A stretch of 64,000 nucleotides of DNA from Toxoplasma gondii ME49 (Eukaryota; Apicomplexa; Conoidasida; Eucoccidiorida; Sarcocystidae): contig NC_031475.1 of the NCBI RefSeq assembly GCF_000006565.2, forward strand, positions 2,712,190 to 2,776,189, given 5' to 3'. Below the pieces are notes generated by a model. The model was not told the DNA's origin and ran no database searches. It was given only the letters and a program-made list of their open reading frames with translations. Within the stretch, counting starts at the first letter, position 1. Each line of letters starts with the position of its first letter. Below are positions 13,301 to 23,178 of the stretch, piece by piece. Position numbers and translations under genes: made by a program.

Positions 13301-14780
13301 CCGCCAACGGAGGGGCTACCAGGCGAGCAGCCTCCCGTGCCCGAGGAGCCAGGCGAGGAGGCACCCGGTGCTGGTCCACTGCCAGAGGAGCATCCGCCAA
13401 TTGAGGAGCTTCCTCCCACTGAAGAGGAAGGCGGCGAGCTCGAACCACCCACGGAAGGAGCGGGTGAAGAGGAAGGGTTTCCGCCAACAGAGGGGCTACC
13501 AGGCGAGCAGCCTCCCATGCCCGAGGAGCCAGGCGAGGAGGCACCCGGTGCTGGTCCACTGCCAGAGGAGCAGCCTCCGCCGTCTGAAGAGGGAGGGTTC
13601 ATGCCGCCGTCGGCTGGCGGAGCGCAGGAAACGACACCCTTGCCTCCTGCAGAAGAAAGCACTCCTTCAGAGACTGAACCGTTTCCGGAGATCCCGGAGG
13701 AGCTGCCGGAAGCTGCTGAGAAGGAAGAGGAAGGTGGCGCGCCCATCGCTGCAATCGCCGGAGGTAGGAGAACCGTCGTATCGTTTACCCGAGTTTGTCA
13801 CACAGCTCTCCTGCTCCGATATCAGTGTTCTGACAAAAGATCAAGACTCGCAATGCTACATTATAAGGCGGTCGACTGACTGTAGCGATATTGGTTTTCC
13901 AAACATTTCTTGATTTTCTCCGGATTATTCCCTTCTGTAGGCGTCTAAGCTGTGCACGTTGCTTCAGTCGGGAAGACTGAGTTCCATCATGTCATCACTT
14001 CCGCATGGAAGACAAACAGAATGATTCCCCTGCATCTCATTCGATTTAGCGCACCGCGACAAAATCACGTGCCCACGAGGTCAACCAAAAATTGTGGTAA
14101 ACCGTGTAAACCGTTTGCCATTTCTTGTGCCTGCAGGTATTATTGGAGGCGTGCTGCTGCTTGGAGCCGCTGGCGCAGGAGCGTATGCGTTGCTCGGAGG
14201 AGGGTAAGGCCACGTGTTATCGGGTTCCAGTTGCCTGTCGTGCTGGCCATAACGATGGTGATTCATGCTGAAAAAAAGACGTGCACTCATTGCTCGTAGC
14301 AATTTAGCTCCTTGACGACACCAAGCCGTTTCGGCTGGATACGCATTGCTGGCAACTACACTTAGGAGAACATCTCTCCTTTCCTTGTGGTGATGGTACC
14401 ATGGTCGTGATACGCTGCCGTCGACGTCATCTATTCAATATTATGAGCAAACACCCTTAGGGTTCCTTGCGTCATTCAAATTCGCTGTAGAAGTGGACAC
14501 ACATGTGTCGGATACACGTATCAAAAACCACAACGTAGGTCGATATTCACCAAATGTCACTAAACCTGGGCGTCCTCTGTTCCAGCATGTTCAGCATCAA
14601 CATACAGCATGCAAAATGATGTTCACTGTCCTTTCGATTGTTTTCAGCGGAGCGGCGGCGGCGGCAGGGTCTGCTGATGCCGGCGAGGCAGTCACTCAAG
14701 GCGAAGGAGCTGAAGAAGCTGAGGACCGAGAAGTTGGCATCGATATAGACGAAGATATGTTCGCTGTCGACGAGATGTAA
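10382..14780 (+). CDS. TRAP-like micronemal adhesin with two vWA domains
   Basis: Predicted type I membrane adhesin of about 1106 aa. Exons are 10382-10472, 10734-13763, 14137-14203 and 14648-14780, with phases 1, 1 and 2 all agreeing. Residues 1-26 form a signal peptide (MNGWRLPLLTLL start). vWA-1 (about 45-235) has the MIDAS DSSMS with later T (NTFTP) and D (LLATDG). vWA-2 (about 280-465) has DGSGS, GGTNTP and LLATDG, so both metal sites look complete. The two modules share CDP- and Cys-containing ends and look like an internal duplication. Residues of about 507-985 are a Pro/Glu/Gly-rich tandem repeat. A separate short exon encodes one transmembrane helix beginning AGGIIGG, like the rhomboid-cleaved helices of coccidian MIC2/MIC6. 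The last exon encodes a 43-residue acidic tail ending DEDMFAVDEM. No thrombospondin repeat is visible, unlike MIC2/TRAP. A role in host-cell attachment and gliding is inferred from architecture. The tail lacks the tryptophan of classic TRAP tails. Confidence 0.8.
12181..13570 (+). repeat. 180-bp coding tandem repeat (60-residue PE-rich unit)
   Basis: A strict 180-bp period is visible: units start at 12541, 12721, 12901, 13081, 13261 and 13441 (the last partial, to about 13570), preceded by two diverged units at 12181 and 12361. The six 3' units differ by only a few substitutions, such as V/M in PPVPEEP versus PPMPEEP and one E to G. Each unit contains PPTEGAGEEEGFPPTEG, GEQPPVPEEPGEEAPGAG and PLPEEHPPIEELPPTEEE. 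The array extends the vWA domains away from the membrane and gives a long, acidic, Pro-rich stalk. Near-identity at nucleotide level suggests recent unequal exchange, and copy number probably varies between isolates. Confidence 0.95.
14137..14203 (+). other. Transmembrane-helix exon of the vWA adhesin
   Basis: The acceptor TGCCTGCAG lies before it and the donor GTAAGG after it. Joined to the previous exon it reads AIAGGIIGGVLLLGAAG and onward to ALLGGG, one Gly/Ala-rich helix. The small-residue start resembles the intramembrane rhomboid-protease site of coccidian microneme proteins. Cleavage here would shed the adhesin from the surface; this is inferred, not shown. Confidence 0.75.
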
Positions 14781-15688
14781 ACTAGTGTTTTTCTGCAAAC
14801 GCACCCTTTTGTTTTAACGGGAAAAATTGGATGTGTCTTAAGCTGGCCAGTGGATTTGCGCAAAACGCTGGTGCTTTTCAAATCACGAAGCGTGCGACGG
14901 GCCGTACTTGCATCTCAAAATCCAACCATGCGGGCAGTGGGGCGTGGGCGTAGCGCCCAATTTAAAAGAGGACGCGGGGCAACACGGATTTTGGTGGGTG
15001 CTGTCTAATTTCGAGGCCTGTTGGCAAAGATAGCGCTAAAAACAAACGGTTGAGCTCATCGTTGTTCCTTTCATGCCCGGGCGATTTCGAACTACTCTGT
15101 ACGAGCGAACGTTACAGCTACATGTTCAGTACTCCGCAGCGTTAAGGAGGTTGTTCAGTCACCGCTTGTCACTCTACGGCCAAACGGCACACACGCGCAA
15201 ATGAGGATGTGACAGAGACGAACAACGCTGTGTGACTGTTTCAAGCGTCAAAGCATCGAACCGCCTCCATCTGAACACTACTTATTCCACAATTATCGGA
15301 GCGGCAGTACCGCCAGTTTTCGCGGCGGTGACGGGGCCCCGTTACATATCCATCAACTTGTGAACAGAGACAACACTGCAGTCACAGCATGAGAAACTCC
15401 TCCACTCTCTCTGAAACTTGAATCTCCGCCGTTGCGTACGTCACGTGGACTAGACAAAAAACAAGTCCCATAGAATGTCGCGCTGTTTTTCAGAAAGTGA
15501 GCGGTAGTTCGAGGACACACGAGAAAACCCAATAGCCGCATGTGGACGCGAATGCGAATTTATCTCAGGAGGAAAAAATTCAATGGTGAGGGTCCTGATG
15601 AAGGGAACGCATAAGCTATGCGAAGGGCTCCTATGTACGGAAGTCGTTTCACATGAACTCAGACCTGGAAAAAAACACATACCTGAGT

Positions 15689-17461
15689 TTACATGACGTC
15701 TGTGGGAAGCTCATCTGTAACTCCATATTTACGACGGTACTCCAGTATATCATTACGAGCCTTCTGGAGTGTCTCCCGCGGCTCTAGATGATCCCCTGAG
15801 CTGATCAACTCCTCCAGAAATAGCAGCAAATCCATGATGTTCAGAACGGAAAATACCTTCGTTTTGTATGTCTCTTCCAGTTGTTCAGCAGCAGACAAAT
15901 CCGCGTCTGAAAAGATAATGCCAGTGTTGGTAAATCACATGCATCATGATCTCGTGAAGCCTCCTCAGGGAAATCCTGACATTCTCAGATACTCCGAAAC
16001 ATGCGCGTTCTCTTGAATTCCCGGAGAAAACACGGTCACAAAGGACTGAACAGACGGGAGCCGAAGCGACAATCACAATGACCCAGAAAGCAATACAGCC
16101 CGCTGGTGGGTACGAATCAGCCGTCTGTCGTCACTCTATTTGAACAATTCTGGTGGTCTCTTTGACAGCTCTGCGCATAACCTGAAACTCATTGGCTGGA
16201 GAGCAGAGACCCAAAAAGCAATGGGTACGTAGCAGTACGTGCATGCAAACACACGGGCGTATGATGATTAGCGGAATAAAACCGCAACCAGATACATTTC
16301 GTGCATCCGGCAAACCAGCAAGAACATCCGTCAGAAGCATCTGTGTAAGCGTCGAAACTTGACCGCTGCTGAAAAATGCGTACCTTCGGAAACGCGTTCC
16401 TGTCGATCGAGTAAAACAAAAATGCCGGCAACCTCGACAGTATGCTGAAGCTCCTGCAGAAGCTTCATATTCCCGCGAATAGCAGTGCCAGAAGTCAAGA
16501 CATCGTCCAGGAGTAAGACCCGCGCGGGCCTGTACTTGTCAGTGGTTCCTGGAATCTGTTTCGGTTCCAGCTGGTTCAGTGCTCCGACGAGAACGCCTTT
16601 CTCGCCATGGTCTTTAGCCTCTTTCCTGTCGTAGATGAAGGGTGCTGGCTGTGAGTACACCCGGTTCAAGGACATCGCTGTGCAAGCCACGATAGGAATT
16701 CCCTGTGTGCCGGAAAACAGCGACAAGCAGAAACATCAACAAGGACGTCCACGTGTCCTTGAAAACGTAAATAAACTTGACCACCGCACATCAAGGCGGC
16801 ATGAAACAGCACGTCTCCCGGATATACCACTGGGAGCAAAACACGTTGCGCGATGATGCGCGCAGAAATCCATATACAACATGCGCCCCCATCGATTCTA
16901 AGGCACATGCATGTCGGTCGTGACGGCGCCTATCTATCTATTTATGAATATATATATATATATATATATATAGCTAGACTGATATATAGACAGACATAGA
17001 CAGACTGATATAGGTAGATAGCCAGCTAGATAGATTTACAGTGCCGGATACATTTGTAGCTCTCCGTAGCTACACTGTACACGGATATCCGGCGGATAGA
17101 GACTGCTTGACATCCTAGCAACTATAGGTCGCAACCAAGATCATACCTTGTATGCGGGTCCAAAAAGGACGTCGTACTCTACGCCACTGCGAACGATTTC
17201 CGTGGCGTATGCTTTAGAAATCAGTTCCATGGCCTGTCCGTTGCCGAACATGCCGGCGTTGAAGAAGAAGGGGCTAGTACGGCCACTTTTTAGTTTGAAT
17301 TCGCCGAACTTGAGCGCGCCATGGTTGTACGCAAGACGAAGCAGCGCCTTTTGCAGCTCGTCCAACTGACGCCCCTGATATTCGTCTGTTTCTCCAGGCG
17401 GGCCGGCCAGGACTTTTCTCAACGTGCGGGATCTGGAAACTGACAAGTTTCCGCTCGACAT
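15689..17461 (-). CDS. OPRT: Orotate phosphoribosyltransferase (EC 2.4.2.10)
   Basis: Converts orotate plus PRPP to OMP in de novo pyrimidine synthesis. Exons are 17461-17147, 16702-16384 and 15906-15689, with phases 0 and 1 agreeing, giving 283 aa. Diagnostic segments: orotate/ribose-binding FKLKSGRTSPFFFNAG in exon 1; FGPAYK joined to GIPIVACTAM across the first intron; the flexible catalytic-loop lysines in DRKEAKDHGEKG (about 130-141); and the PRPP-binding motif VLLLDDVLTSGTA (about 167-179). Length and order fit a complete monofunctional enzyme. No OMP decarboxylase domain follows the stop, so this is the separate-gene arrangement seen in apicomplexans rather than the UMPS fusion of animals. 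An AT-dinucleotide tract lies in its first intron. It is head-to-head with the zinc-finger gene at 19417. Confidence 0.93.
16930..17035. repeat. Microsatellite: (AT)n flanked by degenerate GATA/GACA tract
   Basis: The first OPRT intron contains TATCTATCTATTTATG, an uninterrupted AT run at about 16948-16971, and then imperfect GATAGATA/GACAGACA units to about 17035. It is non-coding and removed by splicing. Such tracts are slippage-prone and useful only as polymorphic markers. Confidence 0.85.
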
Positions 17462-19416
17462 TGTGGCGTTTTGTCCACTGACTCCACAAAATTTCGCTGC
17501 AGTTCAAGTTAATTCTCGCGCGTCTGCGAGAGTCGACCTAAACACACACGAACCACATGCCCATAGAAACGAGCTGCACATACAGAAGGGCGTACATCTT
17601 GATGCATGGTGAGACAGCCGACGAGGTTGACACGCAAACACGAAACAACGGCTCTCTGTCCCACAAAATCAAGACGATAAAGTTTACCAGTGACACGCAG
17701 GAACTGCTCTTACAGTGAGCTGTTTTCTTCAAACAGTCCTCCAAGAAAATAACGGCAGCGCTGCCGAACGGAAAAGTCGCTGCACTCGGTACCGTAACGA
17801 CTACTGCGGAGGCCGCCGAGCAACCCAGAAGATACGGAAACAAGAGACGTTTGCATAAACGAGAAAAACAATCGAAGCAAGATTAGAAGGACGGCGAGAC
17901 AGACACAAAACAAGAAACCAGGGAGTCCACTATGGGAGCGACAGTAACGTGGGCCCGCGAGGCAGACAACACGAAGCTGAAGACACGGGAGAACCGGACG
18001 AAAAGACAAGGCATAATTACGACATATGAACGGATAGAGAGGCAGAAGAAAGGGTACAGAACGTGTGGGGAGGTCGGCGAGAAAGTGCAGGGAAGGGGGG
18101 GATAGAGAGACGAGTTAAGGGGCACACAGCCTACGAAGGAACAGGTCTCATAGCTTTTTATGCATTTCCTACATACCCGCCCCGTCAACCGTGGGTTCTG
18201 AAAGAGAGACCAGACTTCCTGCTCTTCAAAAAAGCGTGAATTTCGGGGAAAATCTCGCCTCGCATGATCTTTTGAATGGAACAACAAACGTGGCTGATGC
18301 CAGCTGCTAGAGAGTGGCAGACGCTTGAGTCGATGAAACGTCTCCTTGATTCGAACACCTAAGGGTGAACGAACCCTCGATAAGAAGTCCTCTCTACTCA
18401 ATTTACAGATTCCTTCTGAGGGTAGAATCGCGGAGACTTCGACGCCGTTTCACGCGTTCCGGCAGAATCAAAGCATCGCTCGCTGGATGCTTGCCTCGAT
18501 GTGACTTTTCCCATGCCGCGAACGGTTCCTACCTCACGTATGAGAAAAACAGAGGCGCAGCATCTATCGAGCATGCACCAGACAAAATTGCCTTTGTTCT
18601 TTTAGTTGCTGTCCATTCATCACTAGCGACGATCTTTGGTTGTTCTCAAGCGAAGCACACCAGCTCCGTGCTCCTTTCCCTTGCGTGTTCCAGCCTTGTC
18701 GCCTGTTCGTGTCTTCTTCCTGGCATGTTTCGCGATTCTTCACCCTGCCCTGGCATTGGCTGCAGCGTGAAAGGGTTATCTCCTGTTGGAAACACGACTT
18801 GAGAGCGTTTGCAGGTGATTCCTGAAGCGATACGTACTCTTCGCTCTCCTCGGATTCGTCGCTGTCCCTGCGGGAGACGAGAAGGTCGCAGCGCCTCGAC
18901 TTCCTGTGTGGGGCAGACTGTGGCAAAAGAGAAACCGTCCCTTTACATTCATTTTTGCCTGTTGATGAACAGTTCTCAGCCTTCTTCAACGGGACGCAAC
19001 CGAATTCAAGGATCCGACGAAAGCCTCGAACTCAGACCTGACTCGGCAGCTAGGATTTCCCCAGAAGCTACCCACTTTCTTCCACTCGCTTGAATAGCCA
19101 GCAGGTCCGCTTGCTTTACACCACTTTCCAGGCCTCTCAAAAAACGTCCATCATTTCGCTCAGAGCGAAAAGCCGTTTTCGAGGGTTCATTTACATGCCG
19201 TTCTCCAGCCAGCGTTGGGTGGTTCCCAGACCCGAGCTAATCCTGGTCACCTTCGCATCTTTTTCTCTGAGCCAACAAGCGGCCGGCAGGTAAAACCGTC
19301 TAATTTGTGTGTCTGTGCATGCTTGTCCCGGTTTTTTCCTGCGGCGCTCTAAAACTCTAGGTCAGCAGGCGGGCGCCCTTCATTGCCTATGCCCCTCTCC
19401 CTACTGGTACTCTGAA
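17462..19416. promoter_or_regulatory. Divergent spacer between OPRT and the zinc-finger gene
   Basis: The 1.95-kb spacer lies between two genes transcribed away from each other and must contain both promoters. Frames inside it, for example 17883-18401 (-) and 18564-18989 (-), are compositionally simple, lack domains and have no phase-compatible partners, so I treat them as non-coding. No defined promoter element can be asserted from the sequence. Confidence 0.35.
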
Positions 19417-21910
19417 ATGCTGAAACGGGCGGTCTTCGGGATCTCGCTTCCTCCGACCGAGCGGCGGCGCTCGAAGCTGGAACAACAGAAGGCGGGGAAG
19501 GCGGGACTGAAACCTTTGCGTAAGAAGCGTTTCCAGGGTCGGCAACGTCTTGAGGAGCGGGAGAGCGATGGGTCTTCTGAGGACGAGGAGTACTTGTCGC
19601 GAGGACAGTTTTCCGGAAAAGAGGAGCTTCCGTCGTCTTCAGACCGGGAAGAGGACTCGATTGAGGAGAGTGAAGAAGAGGCTCTCGATTCGAGGGCCAA
19701 GCTCGCCCTCATCAAGAAGGCGGCTGCTCTCTACGCCACAGATCCGCACTCGTTCTTTCAATCCATGAAACGCCACGATGCGGACCTGACGCAGTTTCAG
19801 AACGAGCAACGAAAGGGTAGCAGGGGAGAGAGCACGGCCAGTGGGAAGCGAGGACCTGCCGAAGGAAAACCAGCACGAGGGAGAAAGAACGAGCTCCAAA
19901 GCGAGAGAGACGATCACAGCGCCGCGGAGACTAGCATGTCTGACGACAGCGACGATGAGTTCGCTCTCTACGACGCTTCTTCGTCAGACGATCCCGATGG
20001 CCAAGACCCCGAGGAAGACCGCGAAGAAGAGTCACAGGAACAGAACTTCAGAGGTCACTTCCAGTGCAAACTATGTCCCAAGAAAATCTTCATTTTCGAG
20101 GCCGACCTTGAGCGACACCTCCAGTCCAAAGTAGGTTTGTACTTGTTGCCAAAACCCTAGCAGTCGCTCTGCCTGTATATAACAGGAACATTGTGTAAAT
20201 CTTGCTACTCCTTTCCGTCTGTTAAACACTCGGTAAATGAAGCCGTCTGTGGGTATCGTAACTTCAGCTTGGTCGAAAGCAATATTAAGCCGAATACCAT
20301 CCAAAACCCGATTTCTGTTTAGTGGGCACTGCGGAACGGCCTGCGATCTTGCCGTGCTATCAGCGGTCGGAACAACATACAACAAGCGCCACCTTTTGTG
20401 ATCGCGGCGAGTCAAACCAGGAGCCACGTGTACATACAAGAGCGTTCGTTGTGAATGCGAATATATATATATATATATATATATCTGCATTTACATAGTG
20501 TATTCGGTGTAGTCCCGCATGTGTGTACAGAGACGTATTTACGGATGTTCAACTGATCTAAGGCTCCCAAGCAGACATCCCTACTCACATACATACAGGA
20601 TTGCATATGTATATATATATATATATATATTATACATGTGTGCGTTGTCTCTCTACATATATTTGCACATATGCATTGCTTTTCGGGTGTGTGTGTGGAT
20701 CTTGCAAATGTAGAAACATCTTCGGCGAGAAGCAGAGTGGGAGAAGGAACACGGCGTACCACAGGAACAGGAAGAAGAGTCTAAGGAGAGGGCGTCCGCG
20801 TCTTCGTCAACGAAGGAGAGAAGGAAGAAGGGAATCAAGTCGGTGGAGGAGAGCGATTCTGGCCCTTCTCCGTCATCGAGGAGAAGTCAGAAGAAAGGAA
20901 GTCGCTCTCAGGGAGATGAGTTCCCCACGCAAACCGAGGCGCCCAACGACGAGTCGCGAAGCAGAAAACACAAGAAAGCAGAAGGCCGAGACTCTCCGAA
21001 AGGCGAAGGCAGAGAGCAAGGTGAAGGTGTGACAAAGACCAGTCGCAGGAAGAAGAGACAGCGAAGGTACGGAGCCGTTTGGTGTAACACAGGATGCGCC
21101 AGTTGAAAGGGCCAGCGCCACACTAAGATACACGCATCAATGCATGCATGACTGTGTCGACATTGTTTTATCGATAGAGGGGATTGCGTAGATAAAGGTG
21201 TTAGCACATCTGGGAAACGAGAAGTACCTAGGTACTCTCTCTGTCGCTTTGACGAGGGCCTTTCTTGGCGCAAACGACGGAAAGATGCGGCTGATAGATT
21301 TGAATTTACACTCGTCGTCACGGGCGTTAAGGATGCCGCGCTGTAGCAGTTGACTTCGCTTCGATGGCGGGGCCCCTCCAAGAGTATTTGCTGATTTCTA
21401 AAAGATTGTCGAGACATGTCAAGTAAACAGAGACATTAGACTACGTAGGAGCATCGAAGATTGTTTTTCGGAGATTTGTTGCCGTACGTCTCAGTAAGAA
21501 AGGGAATCGCTCTTGAGTCAGAAGATCGCTTAGTGTACGACCATTTACACCGACTTTTGTCTCTGCGTTTTGCTACTTTCCCCCCGTTTACCATTTTGTT
21601 TGGTGTGCTCCTCTTCATTTATTTCCCTGTAACACGCCCTTCCAACTCGAGCGCAGATGACACTTTAGAGTAATTGGAACTGCGTCTCCCGTGTTTGGTT
21701 GAGTGACAACAGAAGTCCAAATATCAAGCATGAGATAAGAACGTCTGGAGACAGTTTGTTCCCTGTTCTCCGTCTCTGTGCAGAAGGACAGTTCCCGTCG
21801 ATGAGGAGGAGATTCAGAAAAGGAAAGAGAAGTTTCAACGCAAGAAAGCGCGAAGACTGGCACGGAAGAACGGCCTTGCGGCGACCCCGGCGGCGGCGAC
21901 CCCCCAATGA
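19417..21910 (+). CDS. C2H2 zinc-finger protein, probably nucleolar
   Basis: Exons are 19417-20130, 20714-21066 and 21784-21910 (phases 0 and 2 agree), giving 397 aa. The N terminus is basic (MLKRAVFGIS, ERRRSKLEQQKAGKAG). A long Ser/Glu/Asp-rich stretch is followed by one C2H2 finger at about residues 216-240: FQCKLCPKKIFIFEADLERH, then LQSK joined to KHLRRE, with the second histidine supplied by exon 2. Lys/Arg/Ser-rich sequence follows, then a basic helix at the C terminus (EEEIQKRKEKFQRKKARRL). This layout of acidic tract, single finger and basic tail is typical of ribosome-biogenesis or other nucleolar proteins. I do not recognise the exact family. The start was chosen at the AAATG before the basic block; an upstream in-frame extension to 19309 is less likely. 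Confidence 0.72.
20462..20632. repeat. AT-dinucleotide microsatellites in an intron
   Basis: Two AT runs, about 20462-20484 and 20607-20630, sit in the first intron of the zinc-finger gene (20131-20713). No other structure was noticed. Confidence 0.85.
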
Positions 21911-23178
21911 GAGCATGTCTGGAAACATGCTTTCCCGAGAAGAGACATCGTTCAAGTTTCTTCTGAAGAGAATGTAGCTGTGATATCTCCGCGGCCCAGA
22001 GAGAACATGTTTTTGGACGATAACTACTTTCAACCTGGGGTCGCAGCTTTCTCTAGTGAAACCGTTTCCCTTGTCAGAGGAAGCAATTCAGAGGAGAGTC
22101 AGATGGGAGGTGGAAACGTCATAATCTATGCACTATTTCTAAACACGTGTAGCTACGTTTCCATACACCTGCATGTCTATCCACTTTTTTCATATCTCTG
22201 GACTGGACGTTCTACTTTTTCTGGCACCGCACAGCCAACCGGCTTCCTGTGACGGGAAGTTATTCTTGGAGTGAATCAGCTAGGTACGCTTTCCCTTCAA
22301 TAATCTGAAGCGAATGAAGAGACGTCTCAGTCTGATAGAAGCACTTTGCCTCAGAGTTACGTGGACAACCGAGAATTTCTGACGAACACACTCTCTGCCG
22401 GTCAAGAATTCTCCTCCTGTGTAGCGAGAGGCTACAAAAGGAAAATCCGATCCTTATAAAATGAGTCACTTCGCCAGCGTATCTCGAGAGAGGCTTTCTT
22501 GATACGCTCCTCCATTTTCATTCCTCTCAATTGCTGTGCATTTCAGTACCACGCAGCCGTCGCTGAAGTGGACTTGTCTCAATCGCGCATGACTTGTGTG
22601 CTAATGAGGAACATGAAACGGATCAAAGTGTCCACGAGCATGCAGTTCTGAGCTCCCGTTTATAAACACGCTGTCGCCTTTCCGAAGGGAAATCGACGTT
22701 CTACAAACCGACCGCGCCCAAGCCGAACTTTGCCACCAGAAAGTGCCTGTAGCGTTAGGAATATACGTTCAAACTGCAATTTGGAAATTGCTAGGTTTCT
22801 GCAGACGATGTTCGCTGCCTTCGACCCGAGAAAAGGTCAATTCTGTGTTGCCACTGCGGGGGAAAGCGCACATATGAGGCTTGTTGAAGCGCAGAAACAA
22901 CGCGTGTTTCGTGTCCATGAAAACGACAAAGAGCGTCTCAACACGCCAAACGCTCACGAAAGGTATTATCGACAATCCACTAAAACCCCATATCGATTGG
23001 AGAGCTTACACCTAAGGCACAGTCTTTAGAGAAAGGGCGATGCGGGAATCAGTGAAGGAGTGTGTCTGATTTCTGTCCACAGAATCTCATCTCAACCTGC
23101 CTCTTTGTCTAGTTCGCTCCGGATGGATCTCCCCACCGGCCGTTTCCAAGGTTTATCTACACACTGTCGCATTCCCAG
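21911..23178. other. Convergent 3' spacer, no gene
   Basis: Lies between the stop of the zinc-finger gene (+) and the stop of Nup98-96 (-). It should contain the two 3' untranslated regions. Short frames such as 22730-23029 (+) show no domain and no paired splice sites. Confidence 0.4.

Noticed and set aside
12039..13913. Long open frames in other frames and on the minus strand over the vWA stalk repeats (458-583 codons)
   Set aside because: A 180-bp unit without stops in several frames keeps every copy open. The products are simple repeats without domains, and the real frame is fixed by the vWA domains and TM exon.
17883..18989. Minus frames of 141-172 codons in the OPRT/zinc-finger spacer
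   Set aside because: Low-complexity Ser/Phe/Arg-rich sequence, no phase-compatible exons, and a position in a divergent promoter region.
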